From Micromonospora solifontis (GTDB lineage Bacteria > Actinomycetota > Actinomycetes > Mycobacteriales > Micromonosporaceae): a stretch of DNA of 64,000 bases. The notes beneath the pieces are model-generated. The model did not search any database. It was not told the DNA's origin and saw nothing but the letters and a program-made list of their open reading frames with translations. The stretch spans positions 37,049 to 101,048 of the forward strand of contig NZ_RJLN01000010.1 in assembly GCF_003725545.1 (NCBI RefSeq), written 5' to 3'. Position 1 is the first letter of the stretch, and each line of letters starts with the position of its first letter. Made by a program: the position numbers and the translations under genes. Positions 8,935 to 19,075 of this stretch are shown piece by piece.

Positions 8935-9015
8935 GCGCCCACCGGGCCGTGCGGGATCGCCGGATCGGGCGTACCGGAGCATGATGAGGGTCTCCGATCC
9001 CTGGGGAGGCCGATC

Positions 9016-10290
9016 GTGGATCCTGCCGACGCCCTCGCGCTGCTGATGTCCCCGGCGGGACGGGTCGACCCGTACCCGACGTACGAGAAGTTGCGCGCGC
9101 ACGGGCCGGTCGTCCCGGCCGGGCCGGGCTTCTACCTGGTCACCGGCTACGCCGAGGCCGACGCGATCCTCCGCGACGCACGGTTCGGGGTGCTCGACGA
9201 CGACCTGCGCGACCAGTTCATGCCGGGCTGGCGGGAGAGCCCGGCCGTGCTGTCCATCTCCCGGTCGATGCTGCGCACCAACCCGCCCGACCACAGCCGG
9301 ATGCGGCGGCTGGCCGCCGGCGCGTTCACCCCGCGCCGGATCGCCGCCATGCGGGACGTGGTCGTCGCCCAGGCCGATGAGCTGATCGACGCGATGCTCG
9401 CCCGGGGCCGGGACGGGACGCCGGTGGACTTCCAGGCCGAGTTCGCGTACCCGCTGCCGGTGGGGGTGATCTGCGCGCTGCTCGGCGTGCCGGCGGCCGA
9501 CCGGCCGCTGTTCCGGCGGTGGGCCACCGACCTGACCGGCGTCCTGGAGCCGGAGATCACCCCCGAGGAGCTGGCGGTGGCCGACCAGGGCGCCGTCGAG
9601 CTGCGCGACTATTTCAGCGAGCTGGTCGCGGAACGCCGCCGGGCCCCGGCCGACGACCTGACCACCGCGCTGGTCCAGGCACACGACTCCGACGGCGCCC
9701 GGCTCTCCGGGGACGAGCTGCTGGCCAACCTGGTCGTGCTGCTGGTCGCCGGCTTCGAGACCACCACCAACCTGCTCGGCAACGGCCTGGTGGTGCTGCT
9801 CGACCACCCGCGCGCGGCGGCGGCGCTGCGCGAGCACCCCGAGTTCGCCCCCGGGTACGTCGAGGAGCTGCTCCGGTACGACTCCCCGGTCCAGCTCACC
9901 TCCCGGATGAGCACCGCCCCGGCCCGGCACGGCGAGGTCGACCTGCCCGCCGCGAGCTGGACGATCGTGCTGCTCGGCGCGGCGAACCGGGACCCCCGCC
10001 GCTACCCGGAGCCGGGCCGCTTCGACCCGTGGCGCCCGCAGGTCCACCCGCTCTCCTTCGGCGCCGGCCCGCACTACTGCCTGGGCGCCGCGCTGGCCCG
10101 GCTGGAGGCGCGGGTGGCCTTCCCGCTGCTGCTGCGCCGGCTGCCCGGGCTCGCGCTGGCCGGGACGCCCGAGCGCCGGGTCCGGCTCACCCTGCGCGGG
10201 TACGCCACCCTGCCGGTCACCGTCGGTGACGTGGCGGCGCCGCTCACCGATCGCGGTACGCCGGCCGGGACGGCACGGGCGACTCCGTAG
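9016..10290 (+). CDS. Cytochrome P450
   Basis: This 424-residue soluble bacterial P450 carries the I-helix oxygen-activation motif AGFETT (245-250), ExxR in EELLR (E284, R287) and the heme loop [10 protein letters not shown] (348-357), with Cys355 as the axial thiolate. Substrate and CYP family cannot be told from sequence alone; it resembles CYP107-type enzymes of actinomycetes. No ferredoxin or reductase gene is adjacent, so electrons must come from elsewhere. GTG 9016 follows GGGGAGG. The stop overlaps the candidate def -10. Confidence 0.93.
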   Translation: MDPADALALLMSPAGRVDPYPTYEKLRAHGPVVPAGPGFYLVTGYAEADAILRDARFGVLDDDLRDQFMPGWRESPAVLSISRSMLRTNPPDHSRMRRLAAGAFTPRRIAAMRDVVVAQADELIDAMLARGRDGTPVDFQAEFAYPLPVGVICALLGVPAADRPLFRRWATDLTGVLEPEITPEELAVADQGAVELRDYFSELVAERRRAPADDLTTALVQAHDSDGARLSGDELLANLVVLLVAGFETTTNLLGNGLVVLLDHPRAAAALREHPEFAPGYVEELLRYDSPVQLTSRMSTAPARHGEVDLPAASWTIVLLGAANRDPRRYPEPGRFDPWRPQVHPLSFGAGPHYCLGAALARLEARVAFPLLLRRLPGLALAGTPERRVRLTLRGYATLPVTVGDVAAPLTDRGTPAGTARATP

Positions 10291-10293
10291 ACT
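10288..10293 (+). promoter_or_regulatory. Candidate -10 for def-fmt-rsmB
   Basis: TAGACT overlaps the P450 stop codon and lies 39 bases before the def start. The same GTAGACT string is found before pheS. No clear -35 is visible. Confidence 0.35.
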
Positions 10294-10332
10294 GGTACGG
10301 CACCACTCGTCCCACTGAAGGAGCCACCCCGC

Positions 10333-10893
10333 GTGACCGTCCAGCCCATCCGTCTGTTCGGGGATCCGGTGCTGCGCACGCCGGCCGACCCGGTCGTCGA
10401 CTTCGACGCCGAGCTGCGCAGGCTGATCGCCGACCTGACCGACACGATGCGCGAGCAGAGCGGGGCCGGCCTGGCCGCGCCGCAGCTCGGGGTGGGCCTG
10501 CGGGTGTTCACCTTCGACGTCGACGACGTCCTCGGGCATCTGGTCAACCCGGTGCTGGAGTTCCCGGACTCCGAGGAGCAGGACGGCCCGGAGGGGTGCC
10601 TGTCCATCCCCGGGCTCTACTTCGACACCAAGCGCCGGCAGAACGTCGTCGCCAAGGGCTTCAACGGTTACGGCGACCCGGTGCAGATCGTCGGCACCGG
10701 CCTGATGGCCCGGTGCGTCCAGCACGAGACCGACCACCTCGACGGGGTGCTCTTCGTCGACCGGCTCGACCCGGCCGCCCGCAAGGCGGCCATGAAGGCG
10801 ATCCGCCAGGCCGAGTGGTACGACCAGGAGGCCCCGCCGACGGTGAAGGTCAGCCCGCACGCCGCCGGCAACCCGTTCGGCCTGGGGCGGTGA
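10333..10893 (+). CDS. def: Peptide deformylase
   Basis: This metalloenzyme removes the N-formyl group from nascent proteins. All three signature motifs are present: [15 protein letters not shown] and QHETDH (metal ligands Cys and two His, catalytic Glu). GTG 10333 follows AAGGAG (10318-10323). The stop codon overlaps an in-frame GTG of fmt; pairing def with fmt puts deformylation and formylation in one transcript. Confidence 0.96.
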   Translation: MTVQPIRLFGDPVLRTPADPVVDFDAELRRLIADLTDTMREQSGAGLAAPQLGVGLRVFTFDVDDVLGHLVNPVLEFPDSEEQDGPEGCLSIPGLYFDTKRRQNVVAKGFNGYGDPVQIVGTGLMARCVQHETDHLDGVLFVDRLDPAARKAAMKAIRQAEWYDQEAPPTVKVSPHAAGNPFGLGR

Positions 10894-10898
10894 CCCGG

Positions 10899-11825
10899 AT
10901 GCGCCTGGTCTTCGCCGGCACGCCGGCCGTCGCCGTGCCCGCCCTGGACGCCATCGCCGCGTCCGGCCACGAGCTGCTGGCCGTGGTCACCCGACCCGAC
11001 GCCCCCGCCGGGCGGGGTCGCAGCCTGGTCCGCTCGCCCGTCGGCGCCTGGGCCGACGCCCACGGCGTCGAGGTGCTCACCCCGGCGAAGCCGCGCGAGC
11101 CGGAGTTCCTGGACCGGCTCCGCGATCTGGCCCCGGACTGCGTGCCGGTGGTCGCGTACGGGGCGTTGGTGCCGCCGGTGGCGCTGGAGATCCCCCGGCA
11201 CGGCTGGATCAACCTGCACTTCTCGCTGCTGCCCGCGTGGCGTGGCGCGGCGCCCGTGCAGCACGCCGTACTGCACGGCGACGAGCTGACCGGCGCCAGC
11301 GTCTTCCAGCTGGAGGAGGGGCTGGACACCGGGCCGGTCTACGGCACGGTGACCGACGAGATCCGCCCCACCGACACCTCCGGGGACCTGCTGGAGCGCC
11401 TCGCGCACTCCGGCGCCGGCCTGCTGGTGGCCGTGCTCGACGCGCTCGAGGCGGGCACCGCCCGGGCCGAGCCGCAGCCCGCCGACGGGGTCACCCTCGC
11501 ACCGAAGCTGACCGTCGAGGACGCCCGGGTCCGCTGGAGCGACCCCGCGTTCGCGGTCGACCGGCGGATCCGCGCCGGCACGCCGGCCCCCGGCCCGTGG
11601 ACCACCTTCCGCGGCGACCGGGTCAAGCTCGGCCCGGTGACCCCGGTCGCCGACGGCCCGGAGCTGAAGCCGGGCGAGCTGCTGGTCGAGAAGTCCCGCG
11701 TCCTCGCCGGCACGGCGACCGTGCCGGTGCGGCTCGGCGAGGTCCGGGCGGCCGGCAAGAAGGCCATGTCGGCGAGCGACTGGGCGCGCGGCGCCCGGGT
11801 CGCCGCCGGCGAGGTGTTCGCGTGA
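10899..11825 (+). CDS. fmt: Methionyl-tRNA formyltransferase
   Basis: Fmt formylates initiator Met-tRNA using 10-formyl-THF. It has the N-terminal [16 protein letters not shown] and the catalytic [18 protein letters not shown] region with its Asn-His, then a C-terminal OB-like domain. ATG 10899 gives the family N-terminus with GGGGCGG upstream; GTG 10890, overlapping the def TGA, would add three residues. The product is 308 residues. Its TGA overlaps the rsmB GTG. Confidence 0.95.
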   Translation: MRLVFAGTPAVAVPALDAIAASGHELLAVVTRPDAPAGRGRSLVRSPVGAWADAHGVEVLTPAKPREPEFLDRLRDLAPDCVPVVAYGALVPPVALEIPRHGWINLHFSLLPAWRGAAPVQHAVLHGDELTGASVFQLEEGLDTGPVYGTVTDEIRPTDTSGDLLERLAHSGAGLLVAVLDALEAGTARAEPQPADGVTLAPKLTVEDARVRWSDPAFAVDRRIRAGTPAPGPWTTFRGDRVKLGPVTPVADGPELKPGELLVEKSRVLAGTATVPVRLGEVRAAGKKAMSASDWARGARVAAGEVFA

Positions 11826-13300
11826 CGGGGCCGGGTGATCCCGGGCGTCAGCCCGCCGACGGCCCGCGCCGTGACCGCACCGGCCGCCGGGCCGACGGCG
11901 CCCGCGAGGGGCGCTCCGGCGGCGCCCGTCGACCGTCACGGCCCCCCGTCGACCTGCCCCGGCTGGTGGCGTACGAGGCGATCGCCGCGGTGCACCGGGA
12001 CGACGCGTACGCCAACCTGGTGCTGCCGGCGATGCTCCGCGAGGAGGGGCTGACCGGCCGGGACGCCGCCTTCGCCACCGAGCTGACCTACGGCACGCTG
12101 CGCCACACCGGCACCCTGGACGCGATCATCACGGACGCGGCCGGGCGGGACGTGCAGCGGATCGACCCGCCGGTGCGCGACGCGCTGCGGATCGGGGCGT
12201 ACCAGCTGCTGCACACCCGGGTGCCGGCGCACGCCGCGGTCTCCTCGATCGTCGACCTGGTCCGCTCGGTGGGCCCGGGGGCCACCGGCTTCGCCAACGC
12301 GGTGCTGCGCGAGATCACCACCCGGGACCATGACGGTTGGGTCGACAAGCTCGCCCCGTCGGCCGAGACCGACCCGATCGGGCACCTGGCCCTGGCGTAC
12401 AGCCATCCGCAGTGGATCGTGCGGGCCTTCGCCGAGGCGCTCGGCGGCGACCTGGGCGAGACCGCCCGCCTGCTGATCGAGGACAACGAGCGGCCCCCGG
12501 TGCACCTGTGCGCCCGGCCGGGCCTGGCCGACCCGGTGGAGCTGGCCGACGAGGTCGGCGGCGCGCCGGGCGCCTTCTCGCCGTACGCGGTGTATCTGTC
12601 CGGTGGCGCGCCGGGCGAGCTGCCGGCGGTGGCGCAGGGGCGGGCCCACGTCCAGGACGAGGGCTCCCAGCTGGTGGCGAACGCCCTGGCGGGAGCGCCG
12701 CTGGACGGCCCGGACGGCCGCTGGCTGGACCTCTGCGCCGGCCCTGGCGGAAAGGCCGGCCTGCTCGGCGCGCTGGCGGCGCAGCGCGGCGCCCGGCTCA
12801 CCGCCGTCGAGGTGGCCGAGCACCGGGCCCGGCTGGTCGCCCAGGCCACTAGCGGGCTGCCGGTCACCGTGCTGAACACCGACGGGCGCACCGTCGGGGC
12901 CGACCCGAAGCTGCCGGAGGGGCACTTCGACCGGGTGCTGGTCGACGCGCCGTGCACCGGGTTGGGCTCGCTGCGCCGCCGGCCGGAGTCCCGCTGGCGC
13001 CGCCAGCCGGCGGACCTGCCGCCGCTGACCCGGTTGCAGCGGGAACTGCTCACCGCGGCGCTGCGCGCGGTGCGGCCGGGTGGCCTGGTCGCGTACGTGA
13101 CCTGCTCGCCGCACACGGTGGAGACCCACGTGACGGTGACCGAGGCGGCCCGCCGCTGCGGCTTCCCGGTGGATTTCGTGGACGCCCGGCCGCTGCTGCC
13201 GGCCGGCATGCCGGGGCTCGGGGACGGGCCGACGGTGCAGCTCTGGCCGCACCGGCACGGCACCGACGCCATGTTCCTGGCGGTGCTCCGCAGGGGCTGA
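11822..13300 (+). CDS. rsmB: 16S rRNA m5C967 methyltransferase (Sun/RsmB family)
   Basis: This SAM-dependent RNA cytosine-C5 methyltransferase has an N-terminal NusB-like helical domain ([20 protein letters not shown]) and a C-terminal Rossmann domain with SAM loop [11 protein letters not shown]. The motif IV cysteine is in DAPCTGLGS and the catalytic cysteine in [11 protein letters not shown]. It is 492 residues long. GTG 11822 overlaps the fmt stop by four bases, indicating translational coupling. The first ~40 residues are Arg/Gly/Pro-rich and probably disordered. Confidence 0.92.
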   Translation: MTGPGDPGRQPADGPRRDRTGRRADGAREGRSGGARRPSRPPVDLPRLVAYEAIAAVHRDDAYANLVLPAMLREEGLTGRDAAFATELTYGTLRHTGTLDAIITDAAGRDVQRIDPPVRDALRIGAYQLLHTRVPAHAAVSSIVDLVRSVGPGATGFANAVLREITTRDHDGWVDKLAPSAETDPIGHLALAYSHPQWIVRAFAEALGGDLGETARLLIEDNERPPVHLCARPGLADPVELADEVGGAPGAFSPYAVYLSGGAPGELPAVAQGRAHVQDEGSQLVANALAGAPLDGPDGRWLDLCAGPGGKAGLLGALAAQRGARLTAVEVAEHRARLVAQATSGLPVTVLNTDGRTVGADPKLPEGHFDRVLVDAPCTGLGSLRRRPESRWRRQPADLPPLTRLQRELLTAALRAVRPGGLVAYVTCSPHTVETHVTVTEAARRCGFPVDFVDARPLLPAGMPGLGDGPTVQLWPHRHGTDAMFLAVLRRG

Positions 13301-13319
13301 GCCGCCCCGGCGCACCCGA

Positions 13320-13348
13320 TTGACCAGTTCGGACCGCTGGTGTATGCC
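13320..13348 (+). promoter_or_regulatory. Sigma-70-type promoter for the XRE regulator
   Basis: TTGACC (13320-13325), a 17-base spacer and TATGCC (13343-13348) lie 54 bases upstream of the start codon, directly after the rsmB stop. Confidence 0.55.
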
Positions 13349-13401
13349 TGCACCACCCGATCCCGGACGCGCCTGACGCCCGGGACGGGTGGGAGGGGCG
13401 G

Positions 13402-14808
13402 ATGGATGCCGGGGACGGGCCCGGGGCGCGGCCGTGGGCCGAGTTCGGCCGCGAGCTGCGGGTGTGGCGTCGGCGGGCGGGGCTGACCCAGGGCCAGCTC
13501 GGCCTGCGGGTCGGCTACCACTACAGCGTGATCAGCAAGCTGGAGAGCGGGCTGCGGGAGCCGCCGATGGGGCTGCCGCGGCGGCTCGACGCGCTGCTCG
13601 GGTCGGACGGCACACTGACCGCCCTCGCCGAGCCGTCCGGTCGCGGCCGGCCGCCGCGCGGCCCGTCCGACCCCACGCTCTTCCCGGTGCTGCCGGCGGT
13701 CGACGGGACCGAGGCGCTGGCCGCGCCGGGCGTGCCGGTCTGGCCGCCCCTCCTGCCGTACGCCGGTTTCGCCTGCCCGTTGCACGACGTCGCCGGCTGC
13801 CCGGTGCCCGGGCCGCACGACCTGCTGCCCGCGCTCGCCCGGCTGGTCCGGGGTGGCCCGGCGGCGCTGCCCGACCGGGCGGTGCCGGACCTGGTCCACG
13901 GCCTGACCGCGCTGCTGCCCGGCTACACCCGGGCCTCGGTCGAGCAGGTCTCGACCGAGGTGGTCTCCTCCATCGAGCGGGTCCTGCACCTGCTGGTGGG
14001 CTGGGCTGAGGTGGTCGACCGGGCCGGCCGGTCGCCGCTGGCGCTGCTCCGCCTCGCCGCCCAGTACGCCCAGCTCGCCGCCCGGCTGCGGATGCAGCGG
14101 GGGCAGAGCGTGGTGGGGATGGCCTGGGTGGCCCACGGGCTGGCCTGGGCCGGGGCGGGTGCCGACACCGTCGCGCGGGCCACCCTGCTCAGTGACTTCT
14201 GCACGCTGACCCGCCTGGACCGGGACGCCGCGTCGTCGCTGGCGTACGCGCGGGCGCTCGGCGAGGTGGACCGGCAGCGCGGCTGGATGGCCACCCTGTC
14301 GCACCTCTACCAGGCCCGGGCGTACGGCCTGGCCGGCGCGGCCGATGAGTGTCTCCGGCAGGTGCTGCTCGGCCGCCGGCGGCTGGACCGGCTGGACGCC
14401 CGGGACGTCGCGGAGGCGCCGTGGCTCACCGGGGACGCGGGCGTGGTCCGCGCCGAGTCGTCGATCGGCGGCGCGCTGCGCGACCTCGCCGCGGCCACCG
14501 GGGACCGGGCGACGGCCCGGCGGGCCGTGCACGCCACGAGCCGGTCACTGAGTCACCTGCCGGCCCGGATGCGTCCGACGTACCTGCTGCTCACGGTGCG
14601 GCTGGCGGACGCCTACGCGTGCGCCGGCGAACCCGACGCCGCCGTCGCGGTGGTGGCGCCGGTGGCCGCCGCGGCGGCCCGCAGCGGGCGGGCCACCATC
14701 ACCCACGAGCTGCGCGGCCTGCGGGCCCGCCTGGCCCACCACTGGTCCGACCTCCCCGAGGTCCGCGACCTCCACGACCGCCTCCGCCCCACCCCCCAGT
14801 CGGGTTGA
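13402..14808 (+). CDS. XRE-family regulator with helical-repeat C-terminus
   Basis: Residues ~12-65 form an XRE helix-turn-helix (FGRELRVWRRRAGLTQGQLG, then HYSVISKLESGLREPP). The remaining 400 residues are Ala/Leu-rich helices like the TPR-type sensor domains of many actinomycete XRE regulators. The target and signal are unknown. ATG 13402 follows GGGAGGGGCGG. The gene is monocistronic: its own promoter lies upstream and a large palindrome overlaps its stop codon. Confidence 0.8.
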   Translation: MDAGDGPGARPWAEFGRELRVWRRRAGLTQGQLGLRVGYHYSVISKLESGLREPPMGLPRRLDALLGSDGTLTALAEPSGRGRPPRGPSDPTLFPVLPAVDGTEALAAPGVPVWPPLLPYAGFACPLHDVAGCPVPGPHDLLPALARLVRGGPAALPDRAVPDLVHGLTALLPGYTRASVEQVSTEVVSSIERVLHLLVGWAEVVDRAGRSPLALLRLAAQYAQLAARLRMQRGQSVVGMAWVAHGLAWAGAGADTVARATLLSDFCTLTRLDRDAASSLAYARALGEVDRQRGWMATLSHLYQARAYGLAGAADECLRQVLLGRRRLDRLDARDVAEAPWLTGDAGVVRAESSIGGALRDLAAATGDRATARRAVHATSRSLSHLPARMRPTYLLLTVRLADAYACAGEPDAAVAVVAPVAAAAARSGRATITHELRGLRARLAHHWSDLPEVRDLHDRLRPTPQSG

Positions 14809-14860
14809 TCAAGGGGTTCGCGTCGCGGAATCGCCGATCCCCGACGCGAACCCCTTGATC
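14807..14860. terminator. 18-bp perfect palindrome after the XRE gene
   Basis: GATCAAGGGGTTCGCGTC (14807-14824) is perfectly repeated in inverse at 14843-14860 around an 18-base loop that is itself partly paired. Flanking GGGTT and AACCC extend the symmetry. It overlaps the XRE stop codon. It probably terminates transcription in both directions and may be a dispersed palindromic repeat of this genome. Confidence 0.65.
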
Positions 14861-14896
14861 ACCCAACCCCGGGGTGGGGGTGTGCCGGAACTTGCC

Positions 14897-14920
14897 GGGT
14901 GGGGTGGGGGTGTGGGTGGG
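14897..14920 (+). other. G-quadruplex-forming run in a 400-base gap
   Basis: Five runs of 3-5 G separated by T, T, TGT and T occur on the + strand, preceded at ~14870 by another GGGGTGGGGG. This is a textbook quadruplex pattern. Apart from this, the adjacent palindrome and the promoter at 15086, I see no gene or other signal in 14809-15212. Confidence 0.5.
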
Positions 14921-15085
14921 TGCGTTGACCTCGGGGAGCGCCGGGTGTGATCGTCGGCCGGCCCGGGCGGGACGTGACCGCGTCGGCCGGTGAACCCCGC
15001 CGGGTGAACGCCGGCGCCGCGGTACCCCGCCGTCCCGTCCGGGCATCCCGGCGGGGGGAGTGTCCACCTGGGATGTGACACCCCG

Positions 15086-15113
15086 TTGACTAATAGATTG
15101 ATGCATGTAACTG
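15086..15113 (+). promoter_or_regulatory. Candidate promoter for the M28 peptidase
   Basis: TTGACT (15086-15091), a 16-base spacer and TAACTG (15108-15113) lie in an AT-rich island about 100 bases before the start codon. Confidence 0.4.
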
Positions 15114-15212
15114 TTCCGATCACCGGTCCCGCCGATGCCGGGGCTCCCACCGGAGCCCACGGTCCCGCCCACCCCCGCCCGTCCACCCCGCCGACCCCCA
15201 CGAGGAGTCTCC

Positions 15213-16949
15213 ATGAGACGTCGCACCCCGACCGCGGGCCTCGCGCTCGCCCTCTTCGCCGCCATGACGGCGACCCTGGCCGGAACCTCCGCCTCCGCCG
15301 CCCCCGCGCCGGCGGTCCCCGCACTGGCCGCGGCCGCGGCCCCGGACATCTCGGTGACCAACGTCCAGGCCCACCTGACCCAGCTCAACAGCATCGCCAG
15401 CAGCAACGGCGGCACCCGGCGGGCCGGCTCGGCCGGCTACACCGCCTCGGTGGCGTACGTGAAGCAGAAGCTCCAGGCGGCCGGCTACACCGTCACCGAG
15501 CAGACCTGCACCACCTGCACCTACCCGGCGAGCAACCTGATCGCCGAGTGGCCGCAGGGCCCCGCCGACCAAGTGATCATGTTCGGCGCGCACCTGGACA
15601 GCGTCTCCGCCGGCCCGGGCATCAACGACAACGGCTCCGGCTCGGCCACCCTGCTGGAGAACGCCCTGGTGCTGGCGAGCCAGAACCCGGCCATGACCAA
15701 GCGGGTCCGATTCGCCTGGTGGAACGGCGAGGAGCAGGGCCTGCAGGGCTCCAAGTACTACGTCGGCCAGCTCAGCTCGACCCAGAAGGGCTACATCAAG
15801 GCGTACTACAACTTCGACATGGTGGCCTCGCCCAACGGCGGCTACTTCATCAACCGGATCACCTCCGCCACGGCCGCGCCGCTGAAGGCGTACTGGGACT
15901 CGTTCAACCTCCAGCCGGAGGAGAACACCGAGGGCGCCGGCCGATCCGACGACTACTCGTTCGCCAACGCGGGCATCCAGACCTCCGGCTACGCGGCCGG
16001 CGCCAGCTACACCAAGACGTCGGCCCAGGCCAGCAAGTGGGGCGGCACCGCCGGAGCGGCGTACGACGGGTGCTACCACCGTTCCTGCGACACCACCAGC
16101 AACATCAACGCGACCATCCTGAACCGCAGCGCCGACGGCGTGGCGTACACGATCTGGAACACGGCGGTCGGCGGCACCCCGACCAACGACTTCTCCGTCG
16201 CGGTGAGCCCGACCTCCGGCAGCGTGGCCCGGAGCGGCTCCACCACCGCCACCGTCAGCACCACCACCGTCAGCGGCAGCGCCCAGACGGTCAGCCTGTC
16301 GGCGTCCGGCGCCCCGAGCGGAGTGACGGTGAGCTTCAGCCCGTCCTCGGTCACCTCGGGCGGCTCGGCCACCATGACCGTCAGCGCGTCCTCGACGGCC
16401 GCCACCGGCACGTACACCATCACGGTCACCGGCACCGGCTCGGTCACCCGTACCGCCAGCTACAGCCTCACCGTCACCGGCACGGGCGGCGGATGCACGG
16501 GCGGCCAGCTGATCGGCAACAGCAGCTTCGAGTCGGGCACCGCGCCGTGGACCGCGACCTCGGGCGTGATCACCAGCTCGTCCGGCCAGGCGGCCCGGAC
16601 CGGGTCGTACAAGGCGTGGCTGGACGGGTACGGCAGCTCGCACACCGACACCCTGTCCCAGTCGGTGACCCTCCCGGCCGGGTGCGGCAGCTACACCCTC
16701 GCCTTCTGGCTGCACATCGACACGTCGGAGACCACCACGTCGACGGCGTACGACAAGCTGACCGTGCAGGTCGGCAGCACCACGCTGGCGACCTACTCGA
16801 ACCTGAACAAGGCCGCCGGCTACACCCAGCGCACCTTCGACCTGGCCGGCTACGCCGGGCAGACGGTCACCCTGAAGTGGACCGGCGTGGAGGACGCGTC
16901 CCTGCAGACCAGCTTCGTCCTCGACGACGTGACGCTGCAGGTCGGCTAG
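15213..16949 (+). CDS. Secreted M28 aminopeptidase with Ig-like and CBM-like C-terminal domains
   Basis: This exported zinc aminopeptidase resembles the Streptomyces griseus enzyme. The signal peptide (1 to ~30) ends near SASAAPAP. The catalytic domain has all ligands in order: H127 (GAHLDS), D139 (GINDNGSG), E173/E174 ([12 protein letters not shown]), D202 (NFDMVASPN) and H289 in CYHRSCDT, with C287 and C292 likely disulfide-bonded. Residues ~325-425 form a Ser/Thr/Val-rich Ig-like domain; ~440-578 form a jelly-roll, carbohydrate-binding-like domain ([14 protein letters not shown]... DDVTLQV). ATG 15213 has GAGGAG upstream; in-frame codons further upstream lack one. Confidence 0.9.
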   Translation: MRRRTPTAGLALALFAAMTATLAGTSASAAPAPAVPALAAAAAPDISVTNVQAHLTQLNSIASSNGGTRRAGSAGYTASVAYVKQKLQAAGYTVTEQTCTTCTYPASNLIAEWPQGPADQVIMFGAHLDSVSAGPGINDNGSGSATLLENALVLASQNPAMTKRVRFAWWNGEEQGLQGSKYYVGQLSSTQKGYIKAYYNFDMVASPNGGYFINRITSATAAPLKAYWDSFNLQPEENTEGAGRSDDYSFANAGIQTSGYAAGASYTKTSAQASKWGGTAGAAYDGCYHRSCDTTSNINATILNRSADGVAYTIWNTAVGGTPTNDFSVAVSPTSGSVARSGSTTATVSTTTVSGSAQTVSLSASGAPSGVTVSFSPSSVTSGGSATMTVSASSTAATGTYTITVTGTGSVTRTASYSLTVTGTGGGCTGGQLIGNSSFESGTAPWTATSGVITSSSGQAARTGSYKAWLDGYGSSHTDTLSQSVTLPAGCGSYTLAFWLHIDTSETTTSTAYDKLTVQVGSTTLATYSNLNKAAGYTQRTFDLAGYAGQTVTLKWTGVEDASLQTSFVLDDVTLQVG

Positions 16950-16959
16950 GCGCGTTCCC

Positions 16960-16993
16960 GGGGCGGGTCGGGCCGGTGGGCCCGGCCCGCCCC
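16960..16993. terminator. Bidirectional terminator between convergent genes
   Basis: GGGGCGGGTCGGGCC (16960-16974) pairs with GGCCCGGCCCGCCCC (16979-16993) over 15 bp with one T-G wobble and loop GGTG. It lies exactly between the stop codons of the peptidase and the minus-strand lipoprotein. Confidence 0.75.
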
Positions 16994-16995
16994 GC

Positions 16996-17886
16996 TCACC
17001 GGATCGGCAACGCCTTGCTGCCCGCGCCCTTGACCGAGCGGGTCAGCGTCCGGTCGGACAGCCACAGGAAGCACTGCACGCCCCGGTTGCCGTTCTTCCA
17101 CTCCTCTTCCAGGGGGTGGTAGATGATCGTGCCGGCGCGGTACTGCATGTCACTGTTGTCCGGCACCTTCGCGTACTTCGCGATCAGGCTGCGGCACGCC
17201 TTGTGCGCGCGCACCGAAGACGTCTGGAACTGCGCGTACGAGACCTCGGGGAACTGGTAGACCCCGACGAACTCGGCGTGGTGCTTCGCCGTGCAGGCGA
17301 CCGGCCGCATCTCCTCGATGTCGTCCTTGGCCAGCTTGGGGTTGAAACAGCCGAAGGCCAGTGGGGAGCCGGCCTTCAACGCGCCGCGCAGGCTGCCGCT
17401 GTGCGGGGTGATGCTGCCGTCGTCGAGGCTGGCCACCTCCGAGACGTCGCAGCGGAACCAGCGCGCCCCGCCGGTCCAGGCCTGCGCCGAGGGGAAGACC
17501 ACCGACAGCAGCAGCCGGCCGCCGCGCCAGTCCGCCCCGACCGCGGTGTTGACCCGCCGGTCGCACTCGGCCCGGGCGGTGCGCGCCCCGTTCGACCCGG
17601 CCCGCGGCGGCGTCGACCGGTCGGCGTCCGGGCCGGTCAGGGTGCCGACGTGCAGGGTCTCGGCCCGGTGCGACGCCGCGCAGTCGACCGGGTTGTAGCC
17701 GCTGAGATAGCCGACGTCCTGGATGGTGGCGTGGCAGACGCCGGCTTCCGGCACGAACGTCTCGGCGGCCGGCAGGGCCGGCCAGTCGTCGGCCAGGTCC
17801 CGGTCCACGCCGGCGGGAGCCCCGCACCCGGCGAGCGCCAGCGCCGCCGTCACACCCACGGCGGTCGCCGTCCACCATCGCCGCAT
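16996..17886 (-). CDS. Septum-formation family lipoprotein (copy A)
   Basis: This 296-residue predicted lipoprotein has the signal MRRWWTATAVGVTAALALAGC, with lipobox LAGC at Cys21. The mature part contains the Septum_form pattern: DWPALPAAETFVPEAGVCH, VDCAASHRAETLHVGTL, a central AECDRRVN and a second CTAKHHAEFVGVY block, with paired Cys. Family members are named for a link to septum formation, but their biochemical role is not established. ATG 17886 is preceded by GGGGAGG. It is a paralogue of the next minus-strand gene, and both share upstream sequence. Confidence 0.82.
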   Translation of the reverse strand: MRRWWTATAVGVTAALALAGCGAPAGVDRDLADDWPALPAAETFVPEAGVCHATIQDVGYLSGYNPVDCAASHRAETLHVGTLTGPDADRSTPPRAGSNGARTARAECDRRVNTAVGADWRGGRLLLSVVFPSAQAWTGGARWFRCDVSEVASLDDGSITPHSGSLRGALKAGSPLAFGCFNPKLAKDDIEEMRPVACTAKHHAEFVGVYQFPEVSYAQFQTSSVRAHKACRSLIAKYAKVPDNSDMQYRAGTIIYHPLEEEWKNGNRGVQCFLWLSDRTLTRSVKGAGSKALPIR

Positions 17887-17920
17887 CGCACCGACCTCCC
17901 CGTCGTCGACCGCTACGGCG

Positions 17921-17930
17921 GTGCAGCATA
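17921..17930 (-). promoter_or_regulatory. TATGCTGCAC element upstream of lipoprotein A
   Basis: On the minus strand TATGCTGCAC, a good -10 hexamer plus downstream bases, lies 34 bases before the start codon. The same 10-mer precedes lipoprotein B (18896-18905), each followed by a CGCCGTAG element, so promoter and leader seem to have been duplicated with the gene. Confidence 0.45.
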
Positions 17931-17942
17931 CGGCACCACGGC

Positions 17943-18830
17943 CTAGATGACGGGTAGTCCCTCCGGCCCGACCCCGCGCATCGAACGGGTCAGCCTCCGG
18001 TCGTCGCTCCACAGGAAACAGCGCACCCCGCGGTCGCCCTCCTCCCACTCGCGCTGCGACGGCGGGTAGAAGATCGAACCGGCCCGGTACGGCAGCTCGC
18101 TGTTGTTCGGCACGTTGGCGAAGACCGCGATGAGCGCCATGCAGTGCCGGTGCACCTCCGCCGCGGAGCGGGTGAACTTGTCCCAGCTCATGTCCCGCTC
18201 CTCGTAGACGCCGACGAACTCGGCCCGGTGCGGCTCGGTGCAGAGCACCGGGGCCATGTAGTTGAGGTTGTCGCCGATCAGCTTCGGGTCGAAGCAGCGG
18301 TGCGCGAGCGCGTTGTCGCCGACCAGCACGCCGCGCAGGCTGCCGACCCGGTTCACCGGGCGGGTGTTGTCGATGCTGTCGGTCTCGGCGAGGTCGCAGC
18401 GGTACCAGCGCGCTCCGGACAGCCAGGCGGTCACCGTGGGCAGGGCGATGTTCATGGTGAGCCGGGCGGCGTGCCAGTCCCCGCCGATGATCTGCCGGGC
18501 CTGCTGGTCGCACTCGGCCCGGGCGACGCGCAGCGCGGGGGAGCCGGGCTCGGGGCGGGCGCCGGTCGCGGCGGCCCCGACGAAGGTGCCCACGTGCACC
18601 ACCTCGGCGAGGTGGCTGCGGCCGCAGTCCACCGCCTCGTACGTGCTGGCCTGCACCACGGCGGTGATCCGGGGAAGGCAGGCGTCGGTGGCCGGGACGA
18701 ACAACCGGGGTGCGGGCAACGCGGGCCAGTCGTCGGTCAGGTCGCCGTCGGCCCGGTGCGGCTGGACGCAGCCGCCCAGGACCACCGTCGCCGTGCCGGC
18801 CAGCGCCAGCGCCAGGAGCCACCGTCGCAT
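17943..18830 (-). CDS. Septum-formation family lipoprotein (copy B)
   Basis: This 295-residue paralogue of copy A has signal MRRWLLALALAGTATVVLGGC with lipobox LGGC at Cys21. The same blocks appear in the same order: DWPALPAPRLFVPATDACL, VDCGRSHLAEVVHVGTF, ARAECDQQ, CTEPHRAEFVGVY and GDRGVRCFLWSDDRRLTRSM. ATG 18830 follows GGAAAGGG. An upstream in-frame start (18998) would bury the signal peptide and is rejected. The two copies are clearly divergent, so the duplication is not recent. Confidence 0.82.
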   Translation of the reverse strand: MRRWLLALALAGTATVVLGGCVQPHRADGDLTDDWPALPAPRLFVPATDACLPRITAVVQASTYEAVDCGRSHLAEVVHVGTFVGAAATGARPEPGSPALRVARAECDQQARQIIGGDWHAARLTMNIALPTVTAWLSGARWYRCDLAETDSIDNTRPVNRVGSLRGVLVGDNALAHRCFDPKLIGDNLNYMAPVLCTEPHRAEFVGVYEERDMSWDKFTRSAAEVHRHCMALIAVFANVPNNSELPYRAGSIFYPPSQREWEEGDRGVRCFLWSDDRRLTRSMRGVGPEGLPVI

Positions 18831-18895
18831 CGTCCGCCCTTTCCGGGAGATGACGGCCGGTCGCCTCGGCCCTACGGCGTCCTGCGCCACCGGGC

Positions 18896-18905
18896 GTGCA
18901 GCATA
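18896..18905 (-). promoter_or_regulatory. TATGCTGCAC element upstream of lipoprotein B
   Basis: Same 10-mer as at 17921-17930, 65 bases before the copy B start codon. A GAAACT 18 bases upstream of TATGCT could serve as -35. The rest of 18906-19075 holds no visible gene. Confidence 0.45.
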
Positions 18906-19075
18906 CGTGACCGTCCCTGTTGGAGTTTCGCTGCCTTTCGACCGATCGGCCAGCCACCGCTGGCTTATTGTTCCGAATTCTTCTCCGGACGGACGCATTC
19001 TGCACCGACGGTCACGTCCGGATCACACCGCGTCCCCGGCGGTGCCGCGCTGTGCCCGGTGGATGACCGCATTCG

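Noticed and set aside
7801..10860. A 1019-codon open frame on the minus strand
   Set aside because: It lies antisense to the kinase/ParB-like gene, the P450 and def, has Arg/Gly/Pro/His-rich low-complexity translation and no recognisable domain; it is a by-product of high GC at third positions.
16996..19005. One long minus-strand frame covering both lipoproteins
   Set aside because: Only the last 296 codons (copy A) are in this frame; copy B is in another frame with its own signal peptide and ribosome-binding site.
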